From Notamacropus eugenii (taxonomy: Eukaryota; Chordata; Mammalia; Diprotodontia; Macropodidae), in NCBI RefSeq assembly GCF_028372415.1, contig NC_092873.1, positions 354,454,660 to 354,518,659 of the forward strand: a stretch of 64,000 bases of DNA, read 5' to 3'. The stretch's first letter is position 1. Every line of letters begins with the position of its first letter. The notes under the pieces were generated by a model. That model searched no databases. It was not told the DNA's origin and worked only from the letters and a program-made list of their open reading frames with translations. The position numbers and the translations under genes were made by a program. Of the stretch, positions 23,561 to 36,090 are shown in pieces.

Positions 23561-24879
23561 TCACCTCCATATTTTAAGCAGTGGTTCAGAAATCAAAATC
23601 CCATTCTCAGGTACCGCCTTTTTAGGCTGCCAAAATTTATTTTTCTCTTCTGTATCCCTTTCTTCCATTGACAGCAGTGAGTAAAACACACCCAACCAGT
23701 GTCTCTGTGGTTTTCAGTTTCTTGCCTAAGACTTTGTAATCTTAGGCAATACTTGTAAAATTCCTTCTGTCAGTATCTTTTGTGCTTGTGATTCTCTAGA
23801 AGCCATAGTCATTATCTGTTTTGATAAGTCTTGGGGAGATTCTGTGCTATATCTTGAATGTGTATGTTCGTCCTTCATTGCCAAAGAAGACCATGCCAAA
23901 TCTTGAATACGTGCCTGGGGGAGGACAATAGACTTCTCTACCGTTATCACATTGACAAGGGACAAATAGCTGCTTCTGTATTTCATTCCTTCTTGGGACA
24001 TTCCTGGATGGCTTCTTACTTGACATGTTGGTGACTTTATTATTTCATTCCTTGGAAGACCAACGATTGATTTATCCTCTTCAGAAAAAACTTTAAATTT
24101 GTTATTTTAGCTCCTTGTGCACTTGTCCTTTTCATCTAAGGAACATTCTTCTTTTCACCAGCTTTCTTGTAAAGAGGTTTTCTCTCATCCTCTTTAAATT
24201 CTTTTTTTTTTCCTCATTGAATTTTGCTTCTCTTTTTGGGGAATGGGTGGGGAGACGCTTCATTCTCCCTAGTAATCTGGAGTATGGACTGTGGCATTGC
24301 TTAAATCCCTTAACCTTCTTTTCTAAGAGGTAAATCTTCCTATCTGTATATAGCAGCCCCTTGGCTGTGGCAGAGATATACTCAATGCAAGTCATTGCCA
24401 AATTCCACATGGTCTCTGTACTAAGATTTTTCGTCTTCCTCACCCCATCCTCCAGAACTACTTGTGGGTATTTATGCTTCACCCTTTATTACTTTATCAT
24501 GGCCTTTACAATCTACTGTTCTCTCTTAGGAACTTGGCAACTGCACCCAAATCCTTTCTTAATTTCACAAACTCTACAGCTATATCCTACTTCCTCTACC
24601 CCTTACACCAGTAGCTGCTGCACCAATTTGCCCTACCCACAAATACTCTTCCATTTTGCATTAGCCATCCATTTATTCTGCTTACCTTTTTCAACTTTTT
24701 CCTTGCCAGCTACTTTATCCTTAATCTTCTTTCTTTCTCTTCAAGGTTCTCTCACAGAACTAAATACCATAGAAAAATGTAGAAATTAAGGATGATTATT
24801 GGCACATTTTCTCTGCTTCACCCAACAACTAAAAAATAATGAAAGCTACAGTTATATTTTCACATAAATTTTCTTTTTT

Positions 24880-26965
24880 TTATTCTTTTTTAATATTTTA
24901 TTTGTTTTACTCAGCCAAAATCCACCTTCTTAATCTTTCATTCCCTCCCTCCCAACTGAGAACGTAAGAAAAAAACAATTACAAACATATGTAGTTAATC
25001 AAAATAAATTTCCATATTAACCCCCATTTTGTCTTTTTCTGTATTCTGAGTCCTTCACCTCTCTATCAAGAGGTGGGCAACATGTTTCATCACTGGTTTT
25101 TTGGAATCATGATTGGTCATTTTGTTGATAAGAGATCAGCACTATAGTATTCCAGCACATAATCTGTTAATCTATTCTCTATATATTATCTCCCCATAGT
25201 TGAACATAAGTTTATCCTTGTTTAATCCTTTATCATTGTTCATTTATGTTTACCTTTTTACATTTCTCTTCATTATTGCATGCTCTTTTCATCAAGAATG
25301 CTTGGAACACATTAAGGGTCCATTTTTATGTTTGTAGCATCCTAGTCAGTTTCTTGGGTAACTTATTTTTAGCTGTCATTTCTTGCCTTCTGGATTATTG
25401 TATTCTAAGTTCTTTTCTCCTTTATAGTAGTGGCTACTAAATCATGTTTGATCCTGACTGTGGCTCCTTATTACTTGAATTCTCTTTCTGAATACAGTAT
25501 TTTTTCTTTGATCTGGAAACTCTGGATTTTTGCTGTGATTCCCTGGGTGTTTTTATTTGGATGTTTCTTTTAGGAGTTGATCAATACATTGTTTCCTTCA
25601 ATTTCCATTTTGCCCTCTAGTTCTAAGGGATCGGGCAGTTTTATTTTAAGATTTCTTGAAATAGGATGTCTAGGATCTTCTTTTGTCATGATAGTCAGAT
25701 AGTCCAATGATTCTTAAATTTTTCTTTTTGATCTGTTTTCTAGATCAGTTGATTTTGCTATGAGATACCTAATATTTTCTTCTATTTTTTTAAGTCTTTT
25801 GACTTTGTTTTAATATTTCTTGTTTCCTTATGGAGTCATTGGTTTCTGTTTGGTCCATTTAAATTTTCAGGGAGTTCGTTGCTTGAGAAAGGTTTTGTGC
25901 CTCTTATACAAAGTTAACAATTCCCTTTCCAAATGTTTGTTTCAGAGCCCTCATTTCTTTTCCATTTTTTTCCTCTCAAGAACTTTCATTTCATTTATAA
26001 AAAACATTTAAACATGTTTAGTTCTTTTAAAAAACTCTTGGTTCATCTTTTCCAGGAGTATTAGTTGAGTATTTGTCCAATCTGTGCTTTTCTCTGAGGT
26101 TTTGCTTGTTTTAGAGTCATTCTCTTATTATGGGTTTCCTTTTGTGTTGTTTATTCTTCTAGCCTACTTTCTGACTTTGGACTTAATGTTAGGGCTGGGC
26201 TCTGCTGCACTTCTGCAGGGAAGGTCTGAACTGCTTTTGGGGGATATTAAATGTTGTGTCATACCAGGATCTCCATTACAGGTGGGGGAGCTGCCACCTT
26301 TCAGTGATCAAAGCAGGTTCTGATTCAGGATGAAGTCTGTTTACTGCCTACCTGGTCTGAGCTCTGCACATTATTGCCCTGAATATGGGTCTGAGCAAGA
26401 GTAGGCTTCTGTTAGATTCAGCCTTTATCATCTAGCTGGAAAGTTCTGTTGGTGCATAGTGGCAGAATTATAGGCTCCTCTTTGGTTGAGATTATGCGGT
26501 TATTCCACTGCAAGTTGGTATAGACCTGGAAATGAGACCCTGGGTTGCCTCTGACGTCTGGGCCACACTGCTGCTACTGATGGCTTCTGAACTCCTTTTC
26601 TGGGTATACCATTCAGAGCCTCCCTGCCCAAAAAAGTCCCTTTCTCAGCTCACCCTGGATCTGTGACCTGAAACTGATTAGTGGAAGACAAAGCTGTCAG
26701 TTTACACTTGGTTCCAGTGTCCTGGTATAGGTCTCAGATCTCCTCTTGTCTTGGTGCCCAGCCTCTCCCTGGGCACTAGAGTGCTCCAGGAAGCAAGCTT
26801 CTGTTCTGACCCCACTCCTCAGTATCCATGACCTCCCTGGCTGTTTCCTTATGCCAAACAGTGCTAAAGAAATGAGTCACTGTGACATTTTCTGGATTTT
26901 CTCATCAGGATTTGGGAGCTCCTCCACCATACTGGTTTCTACTACTCCACCATCTTAGCTCTATT
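24880..26965 (-). repeat. L1 copy, 3' UTR plus 5' region with ORF2 deleted
   Basis: 24880-25200 is a 3' UTR (cctctctatcaagaggtggg, ttttggaatcatgattggtc). 25420-26160 matches the region before and in ORF1, and 26160-26960 is a GC-richer 5' UTR ending ccaccatcttagctc. Nearly all of ORF2 is missing and no frame is intact. Confidence 0.6.
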
Positions 26966-28468
26966 TCCACATAACGTTTTTCAACAGATTGGAATTCAGT
27001 TGGCAAATTGTGCATCCTTTTGCTGGTCACCTGTCTGCCCTCTCTGACTTGGAAATGCCGTTATGTAAATTTAAGTCTTTTAGTTTTCATATCAAGTTTG
27101 CTTCCTTCTTATCATTTGGGGGAAGTGAAAAGTCTGTTTTCTGACCTCTGGACATTTTCCTCCCTTGCTTTGATGTGGTGGCTTCTGCCTCATCAGGTGT
27201 AGAAGAGCAGAACATAGGACTTTTTTTTTTCTAGAAAGGGTGAAAGTAGAAGTGATTTGAAACTATGGACACTCCTTGGTGACCTGGCTCAGGTGTAGAG
27301 AAATGATAGGATGGTGGAAAGGTGCTAAGCAGGCAATGGGAAAGGTAGTCTACTCTGGCCCCAGCTATAAACATGCTTCCTTAAATCAACTTGGACTCCA
27401 AGAAAAGAGGACTGAGAAACTAAGTGTTCAGGAGTTGGAAGCCAAGATGCATAACCAGGAATTGTAGTACATATACACATTATCCTAAGATTGGTGTGAG
27501 TACCACGAAAAAGATCAAAACTTAGTTAATGCCTTCAGGGGACTTCGGATGGGGCATGACCACTGGTAGGGAAGGGATATGATGAGGGGGGTGTGCTGTG
27601 TGGAGGACAGTTGTGTACCCCTTCCAGGGCTGAAGGCTGCACACTTTGCATCTGTCTATCACCTAGAAAGTGATAGACCTCCAGTTGGGAATCTGGCCCA
27701 TGATCCCAGCTCCAAGAAGGGGGAGTCACAGAACACATAAAAGATTTAAGATAAAAGATTTAAGAATGGTTCCAGCGTGCTTATATATGCTGCTAAGTAA
27801 GCACTTAATGTACATAAATGCTGACAAGATCCAAGGAAAAGGAGCTATCATCATGGATGGAAAGGTAAAGGCGGGAAGGCTTTTTGGAGGAAGTGGATCA
27901 ATTACCACTGGTCCAGAGATGGTAAACCACACAATATCTTATTTGCTTTAATACATATAGCAAACTAAACATTTTTAGCACTGGTCATTGAGTCACAGAC
28001 TACTAGTATTTTTTCAGGACCAGAATTGTGACTTAGAGTGGATTGGAGAGGAGAGAAAAAGGGAGAAGCAGTGAGAGGTAGGTTCCCTAGAGATTAAATC
28101 TTTTCAATGATATTCATATGTGGATACAAATAAATGGGACTACATTCCTGGAGAAGAATTATGTCTCCTCTGTGGTACCTTGTCTAAATCTAGCATTTCT
28201 CAGGTTATTTAGACACTGTTTTTCTAATTGACCGACATGGAGCAGGGTAGGGAAAGAAAAGGGTGATGATGGAGTGATTAGCAGACATTTCAATCCCACC
28301 CCCCTTTCCCAGCCAGGGAAATGGGGTGGGGATAAGGATAGGGGGATGGGAGGGAGGAGGGAGCTTTCTGCTTCGCCTGCTCACTGTCTCACCTCCCTCC
28401 CTCCCTCCCTCCTGTGCTGCAGCATCAGCGCCTACAGCTCCCAGGGCTTCCCAGAAGCCTGAGCATCC

Positions 28469-28549
<81 letters not shown>

Positions 28550-28870
28550 CATCCTAGCAGCCCTCTTGGTGGGGAGGAGGGCTTTGTGAAAGAGAAGGAT
28601 GGAGCCCAGAGGCCGAGCAACCTGCCTGCCCACTTCCAAGGGGACTTGTGATCAGCAGATCATCACTTCGGGTACTAACGGGTCCAGAAACCCTTTCCTC
28701 CCCTAAAAAGCATTTCTTTTCATTTTTCTTTGCTGTATTGCTCTAATGCTTCTTAAAAGTATCCTGAAAATAATTATTTAACATTAGCAGTTGTTTTCTG
28801 GTTCAAAAATATGTTAGGGCCTAATTTAAACTATTATGGGATCTTGTTTTTATGTAACCATTCTTTTCAT

Positions 28871-28876
28871 AATAAA
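28871..28876 (+). terminator. Poly(A) signal (AATAAA) of the microprotein exon
   Basis: AATAAA occurs in the context ttttcataataaaaaagatt, 322 nt after the TAG, in an otherwise G/C-moderate unique region. Confidence 0.5.
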
Positions 28877-28893
28877 AAAGATTGAAGGGAGGA

Positions 28894-31143
28894 ATAGGGG
28901 AGGGGCTGGAGGAATTCTTGTTCGAGTCAGGTTTTCAGTTGCAAATCTCCTTTCCCACAAGCTGTAGGTAGGGTGTTTGTACTCATCAGCAGACAGGTTT
29001 ACAGAAACAGCGCAATTATAAATGCATTTGTCAGTGACTCATTCTGGCTTGAAGATGAGACAAATGAGATTTATTTGCGGGAGGGGAGGGCTTGTGCTGC
29101 CTCATCTGGGGCACTCCAGGGATATAGTCACTCACATGTGTTGAGCTGGGTTTCGTTTTCTCCTTCGTAAAGGAAATTGAGGGGGGCTGGGGGTGGCGAG
29201 GGGAGAAAGGGTGGATTCTGAGCTTAGTTCACATCTGTGTTGTCCCTCCACTCTGGATTCTCCACAGCTCCTGGTCCCCCACTTCAACAAGAGACTTCTT
29301 ATCTTCAGCAGCAGCCACAGATGACTGCCCTAGCAGGACCTCTCCCAGAACCTTCTGGAGACTGTTAACCCTTGGCAAGCAAATGGCATTTTGAAATGGA
29401 AGCCAGAGGCAGGCTGAGAAACAGCTGCATCTCAGCATGTCCAGCAGAATTGATGGATGTTGCTGGCAGGCTATGCAGGCCACGATGAGTTCAAGTGGCA
29501 GAAGAAATGTTGTGAGAAGAGAGTTGGAATGTGAAATCATCAAAGTCCCCATAAAGGGCTGCTAAAAAATAAGATTTGGGACAGACTTTTGCTGGTTCTG
29601 TGTGCGAGGGAATCTTACTGTACAATCTCTCATGCATCCTTTCCCCCTTTTCCTTCTTTAGGGCTTCCACACGCAAGACTTTCCCATATAAATTCAAGGA
29701 CAACTTGTTTGTCTCCACCTATGGACGAAATGCATTACAAGGGAATGGGATCCATTTTTCACTCCATCTTTAAAACTTTGAGAACTCATTTTTAGAACTT
29801 GTCTCCAGTGCTGCTCTCCTTAGGCTGCAGAAACTTATGCTTTCAGCTGTTCGTGCTGCTTTACCATCTTTCCCCTCCTACTGCCCAGGTCTTCATTATA
29901 AAGAGAGAAACTGTGGTATGTAAATCCTCATTCTTTGTGCCAGATAAATTGAGGAATTGGAATTGGAAATCACAAATAAGATGGCCACATTCTGTACCTT
30001 TCTCCCAGAGGAGAGGACTTTGTTGTGAAATCTCTGTATATATTGTACCTAAAATATGAACATTGTAGAGATAGTTGCACTTTCCTCCAAAAAGGCATTT
30101 TTTGTGTCGTATTATCAATTACTATCACCTGAATCCTCTATCCAAATAGGGTTGAAGAAAGCTTAGACTCAGTCTATGGTGAAGGTTAGCTTCAGCATTT
30201 AAAAGCTAAGTGAGGCTGGAGTGTCTGAACCTGTTAGTGCCCATTCCTTTAAAAAGAACACAGCACTGATTTAACATTGGGAAAATCCTTTGCATGGCCT
30301 ACAATCTATTTTAAAAAGAAATGAATGTGAAAAATTAGCAATTTTTATTACGGACTCAACACAAATTGAAACTTTTGGGCTGTGTTTTCAAATCACAAGA
30401 ATTGAGGAGATATTTTTTAGTTATATTGGAAATGAAAAGTTTATATTCTTTAAGCTCGTGTTGTAAGGAGAATCAGGTGAGGATTCTATACATAAGAGTT
30501 GTGTTCCAGGCCCAGTTTGTACACTAATCAGCTTTATGACCTTGAGCAAGTCAAGTTCCTTCTCTAGACTTCAGTTTTCTCATTTGTCAAATGATGAAGG
30601 TGGAATAAGTTGTCTCTAAGGTGTCTCTCTGCTTTAAAATTCTGACTTGATATTTATAAAGACTGAGTCTTTGGAACAAACTCTTAAGAATTAAGCAATA
30701 ATCTCTTTTTCTTTTCCCACAAATCAGGTTTTATAATGAAAACCCCGATACAACATAAACTATTGCATCATAAATACAGAAAATGATGGATTTTACCATT
30801 TGTGACTTTAATGTTTTACTGTATGATGATATTTGGCAATGACAACTTGAAAGCTGTATAAATGCCAAGAGGAGAATTTTGAAAAAAAAAATTTCTTTAA
30901 ATGCTGGAATATTTGAAGATATTAGCAGAATGCTTAATGCATTGTTTCCTATTTATTAAATATTCTTCTGCAGTAAAGATCTATGTCTCTATGGCATATG
31001 TATAAGTTCTAGCCTGAAATTTTCTATTTTAGGCCAAAATGCCAAGTCTAGGCTAGCTTCTAGATAATTCAGACAAAATTGGCAATTTGGGGGTAGATCT
31101 AATGATGCAGTTAATGTAGCTCCTCACAGAAAAAAGTTCGTTC
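28894..31143. other. Intergenic stretch with little repeat content
   Basis: Only one MIR-type SINE (30475-30650) is seen. No exon was recognised; short ORFs are not convincing. Confidence 0.5.
30475..30650 (+). repeat. MIR-type SINE
   Basis: Contains atgaccttgagcaagtcaag and cagttttctcatttgtcaaa. Confidence 0.65.
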
Positions 31144-31159
31144 ACAAATCATATACCCT

Positions 31160-31659
31160 GAGCGTGCAATTCGAGGTCGACACTCATGGGGAGGGATAGG
31201 ATCAAAAGAGAATAGAAGTAATGGGGGACAGGATAGGATGGAGGGAAATATAGTTAGTCCTATACAACACAACTATTATGGAAGTCATTTGCAAAACTAC
31301 ACAGATTTGGCCTATATTGAATTAATTGCCTTCCAAAGGGAAGAGGTGGAGAGGGAGGGAGGTAAAGAAGTTGGAACTCAAAGTGTTAGGATCAACTGTC
31401 GAGTAATGTTCTTGCCACTAGGAAATAAGAAATACAGGTAAAGGGGTATAGAAAGCTATCTGGCCCTACAGAACAAAAGAGAAGACGGAGACAAGGGCAG
31501 AGAGGGATGATAGAAGAGAGAGCAGATTGGTCATAGGGGCAATTAGAATGCTTGGTGTTTGGGGGGGGAGGGGATAAAAGGGGAGAAAATTTGTAACCCA
31601 AAATTTTGTGAAAATGAATGTTAAAAGTTAAATAAATAAATTTAATTAAAAAAAAGAAA
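31160..31659 (+). mobile_element. 5'-truncated LINE insertion with 16-bp target duplication
   Basis: The 500-bp insert ends with an A-rich tail (aaaaaaaagaaa). ACAAATCATATACCCT flanks it at 31144-31159 and 31660-31675. The insert has marsupial LINE 3' features (gtcctatacaacacaactat and aaattttgtgaaaatgaatg). Its exact family is not certain; no ORF is meaningful. Confidence 0.85.
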
Positions 31660-32369
31660 ACAAATCATATACCCTTCTTTAAAAAAACTTTTTTTTATGA
31701 ACTTGACAGACCTGAAGAAATATGATAATTTCCATATATAAAGAACAGAAAAAGAGGATTCTATAAGAAACTACAAATCTATTATGCATAGCTTGTTTCT
31801 TTTTAAAGTATATAATAAATTTAATACTGTAGTTCCAAAACTATCCTGCTTCTGTGTCTCTCTGAACTTCCTTTTGCTCTCTTCTGTACATCTTATTTCA
31901 TTAACACATTTTTTATTTCCTTTTCTTTTTTTTCTGGGCATTGCTGTCACTAGCCTTCCTTTCCCTCCACACTTCTCCTTGGGTGGGGAAAAGTCTGCCT
32001 TTGTAACAAATAAGTACAAATGAAAGAAACTATACGTCTCAAAAAGGAGTCTCGTTCTGTACCTCTACTCTCACCTTTCTGCCAGCAGGTGGGAAGTATG
32101 ATTGACCATCAGTCTTCTGGAGTTATGGTTAGTTACTGCATTGACCAGATTTCTTATGTCTTTTACAACTGCTTTTCTTTATAATGTTGTAGTCACTGTA
32201 TAAATTGTTCTCCCGCTTTTTCTCACTTTACTCTGTATTACTTCATGTAAGTCTTCCCAGTTTTCTCGGAATTCGTCTTTTTCATGATTCTTACAATGCA
32301 ATAAATATTCCATTCTGTTCACCTGTCATCATTTACTTACTCATTTCATAGTTGATGGGCACCTCCTGC

Positions 32370-32690
32370 AGGGGAAAGTACGCAAGGTCTGGAGTCAGGA
32401 AGACCTGGGTTCAAATGTGGTCTTAGATACTTAGTAGCTGTGTGGTCCTGTGTGACACTTCACCTTTGTTTGTTTGTCTCCTCTATGATAAAATGGGGAT
32501 CATTATAGCACCTACCTGCTAGGACTGTTTTTAAAGATGAAATGAGACCATATTTGTAAAGCACTTAACATAGTGCCTGGCACACGGTAGGTACTTAAAA
32601 ATGCTTGTTTCCTTCCTTTTTTCCTTCTTTCCTTTCTTTCTTCTTCCCTCCCTCCTTTCCTGCCTCCTTTCCTTCCCCTCAGTTTCTAGT
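32370..32690 (+). repeat. MIR/MAR SINE with (TTCC)n tail, inside L1
   Basis: Contains gtctggagtcaggaagacct and agtgcctggcacacggtagg, then a long ttcc-rich tract. On both sides the L1 text continues (gttgatgggcacctcct / cagtttctagttctttgct). Confidence 0.75.
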
Positions 32691-34330
32691 TCTTTGCTAT
32701 AACAAAAAGAAATGCTATAAATATTTTTATACATATGGGTCCTATTCTGCTTTCTTTGATCTTTTTGGGGTTAAAGCCTAATAGTTTTCAACTGGGTTGA
32801 AGGGTCTGCTATAGTCACTGTAACTTAGTGACTTTCTGGACATGGTTCCAAATTGCTTTCCAGATATGACTGGAACAATTTATAGCACCAATAGCAGTAC
32901 ATTAGTGTGCCTATCTTCCTGTAATTGTCATTTCCCTTTTTGTTATCTTTGCCAATCTGATGGGAGTGAGGTGGAACCTCAGAGCTGTTTTGTTTGCATT
33001 TCTTTTATCAGTGATTTGAAGCATTTTTTCATATGGTTGTTGATAGCTTGGATGTCATCCCCTGCCTGTTCATATCTTTAGATGATTTATTTATTGGGGC
33101 TATTTTTACTTATTTGATTTAATTCCCCTTGTATCTTGAATATCAGACCTTTATCAGAGAAGTTTGCTAAAAAGATTTTCCCTCACTTAACTCTTTTCTC
33201 ATTTGATTGATTTTGTGATTTTGATTTTGTGTAAAAACTTTTCAATTTTATGTAATAAAAACTGACCATTTTATCTTGTGATCCTCTCCATACTTTGTTT
33301 GGTCAAGAACTTTTCTCTTTCCTATAATTGTGAAAGGTACCTTGGTTCATGCTCCTCTATTTTGATTATGATCCAAACTTTTATTTCTAGGTCGTGTATC
33401 AATTTGGAGTTTATTGAAGTATAAGATGTGAGACACAGGTATTAACCTAATTTCTGCCAGATTGCTTTCCAGTTTTCTCTGTAGTGAACCCATTCCACAG
33501 TTCAATTTTTCTATTTTTAAACCACTACCAAATAGTTTTGATGATTACTGCTTTGTAGTATAGTTTGATATTTAGTACTTCTAGATCCCCTTTCTTCTCA
33601 ATGTAAAAAATTATTTACCTTGAAATTCTTGATGTTTTCCTCCTATAGATGAATTTTGTCACAATTTTTTTCTAGTTTTACAAAGTAACTATTTAGTACT
33701 TTGATTGGTATAGTATTGAACCTTGTAAATTAATTTAGGTACTATTATAATTTTTATTATGTTGACACATCCCAACCATGAGCAATTAATATATCTTCAA
33801 TTATTTAAGTGTCTTTGTTTCTGTAATGTGTTTTATAGTTATATTCATATAATTCATGTGTTGGAATATGAATTCCCAAATATCTTATACATTTTGTAGT
33901 CATTATGAATGGAGTTTGCATTTCTTCCTGTTGGATGTTGTTGCTAACATGCAGACAGGTTGATAATTTATATATATTTTTTTTATGATCCATTATTTTG
34001 GTAAAGTTTCAGTTCATGTTTTAGTTGAAGCTGTAGGATTCTCTTGGTAAATCATATCATTTGCAAAAAGCAATATTTTCATTTTCTCTTTGTGTTTATT
34101 TTCTCATTTTTTTCTCCCATCTTATTGGCTGTACCTAGCATTTCTAGAACTATGTCAGATAATAGTGGTCATAATGGACATTCCTTACTTTACTCCTGAT
34201 CTTATTGGAAAAACCACTAGTGTTTCTCCCTTATAGATAATGAGAGTTCTTAGTTTTAGATAGATACTCTTTACTATATTAAGGAAAGATCCATTTATTC
34301 CTATGCTTTAAAAATTTTGAAAATAAATAG

Positions 34331-34640
34331 GGTGGGCATGATGGCACACTTCTGCTGAAGAGGCTGAAGCTGATGGATGGCTTGAGGTCAGGAGTTCTGA
34401 GTTGCAGTAAGGCTACCTCCAATTAGGTGTCGACACTAAGTATGGCATCATTATAGTAAGCCTTTGTAAATTCACCAAGCTGCCTAAGGAGCAGTGATCT
34501 TGGCCTGGGTTGAAAAAAATGTAACAGTTCAAAGTTTTTGTGCTAATCTATATTGAATTTGGGCCCTGGAGTGACCTTTGCACTGGCACTGTAAGTGCAA
34601 TTCACTACAGTAGGTAATTTAGGGAGATCAGGGTTCAAAA
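34331..34640 (+). pseudogene. RN7SL pseudogene: 7SL (SRP) RNA retropseudogene, near full length
   Basis: It begins ggtgggcatgatggcacac, then gaggctgaagctgatggatg and gcttgaggtcaggagttct, which are the 7SL 5' (Alu) domain. It continues through gtgtcgacactaagtatgg, catcattatagtaagcc and gctgcctaaggagcagtg, the S-domain core not found in Alu SINEs. An A-rich tail follows (34640-34685). Many substitutions and no external promoter suggest a dead copy, sitting inside a minus-strand L1. Confidence 0.85.
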
Positions 34641-35859
34641 AGATAAAAGCAAAACCAATGAAATAAAACAAACCAAACCCAATCCATTAATGAATGGTGC
34701 TTTTTGTCAAAAGCTTTTTCTATAATTCTTGATAGAATCATGTAATTTTTATTGTTTTTGTTACTAATATAGGACAAACCTTGCATTCCTATTAGAAATC
34801 CAACCTGGTCATTATGTAGCTTCTTTGTCAATAATTTATTCAGTTTTTTGCATCAATATTTATTAGTGATACTGGTCAATCATTTTTCCTCTTTATGTCT
34901 TATCTCTTTTAGACATCAAGACCCTATTTGTTTCACAGCAGAAATTTGAAGGATCAATTTTTTTTGTTTGTTTTTACAAGCATTTTATATTATGTTGGAA
35001 TTAATTGTTGGATTTTCAAAAGAATTAACTTGTAACTCCTTCCAAACCAGGATTTATTTTTTACTTTCATCTATGGTTTGTTCAGTTTCTCTGAGATTGG
35101 GTTATTTAAAGTCTTTATTTTTTCTTATGTTAATAGGGAGATTTGAGACTTTTGTTAAGTATTCATACATTTCTTTTATCAGTTTTGTCGGCATGTAATT
35201 GAGCAAAATAATTTCTAATAACTTCCTTTATTTCATCTGCAATTGTTGTTAATTTTCCTTTTTGAATTTAGTATTTTGGAACAAAACAAAAGCCAAGCCT
35301 TTAACTTGTTTTTATTAACTCCCTCTGTCACCTTTGAAGAAAGTGTGATTCTGAAGCATCACTTATCTCTTCTTCCTTCATTAGAATGTAAGTAGATTAT
35401 CCTCAGTCTCTTTCAGTTCTTCAAATGTATTTACCTCTCTAGCTTCCCCTCAGCTACTATGTTTGCATCAAAACTTCTATTCCACTTTAGATCTTTAAAT
35501 CAGGAATGCTTAAAAGACCTGTTAAAGATCCATTTTCTCCACATAGGATTATACTGTCTTACAGGGTGAATTATCTGTAGTTGTAAGCCTTTATCTTTCT
35601 TTTCTCTTGCCTTTTGGAGTATCTCAGAGTTCAAAATTTTGACTTCTTTATATGGTTCCTTGATAACCAAACTCTTTACTTCTGCCTGCCTGCAGTATTT
35701 TTCCCCTTTGATCTGGAAGCTCTGGATTTTGGTTATGATATTCCTGAATGTTCTCAGTTTGGTATTTCTTCCGGGAGGTTATTATCAATGGATTATTTCT
35801 ATTTTCACATCGAATTGTATACTCCATTCTAATTTTCAGGTAGTCTATTATGGTTTTGT

Positions 35860-36090
35860 TCAGTAGTTTCAGTTGGGTCCAACTCTATTTGACCCCATTT
35901 AGGGTTTTTTTTTTGGCAAATCTTCTTCTCCCCCTCATTTTACTGAGGAGGAAACTGAGGCTAACAGGGTTAAGAACTTGCTGAGAGTCACACAGCTAGT
36001 GTCTGAGGCAGGTCAGGTTTGAACTCAGGAAGATGAATTTTCCTGTCTTCAGGTCTGATGCTGTAGCCACTACAACACCTAGGTAGTCTA
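35860..36090 (-). repeat. MAR1/MIR SINE inside L1
   Basis: Antisense copy: gttcagtagtttcagttggg at the left, cacacagctagtgtctgag in the middle, and actacaacacctaggtagtc at the head on the right. Confidence 0.75.

Larger units (their letters stand above)
15216..28422. other. LASP1 to microprotein intergenic region
   Basis: About 13 kb dominated by retroelements that are listed separately. The stretches 15220-15830, 16000-16610 and 27000-28420 look mostly unique; no exon was recognised in them, though a first exon of the microprotein gene may hide here. Confidence 0.6.

Noticed and set aside
31238..31441. 67-codon ORF in the LINE insertion
   Set aside because: It lies in LINE 3' sequence, which is non-coding in the parent element.
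32600..32690. TTCC-rich tract as a triplex or regulatory element
   Set aside because: It is best explained as an expanded SINE tail.
34331..34640. Functional 7SL RNA gene
   Set aside because: Many substitutions in conserved loops, an A-rich tail and location inside an L1 indicate a retropseudogene.
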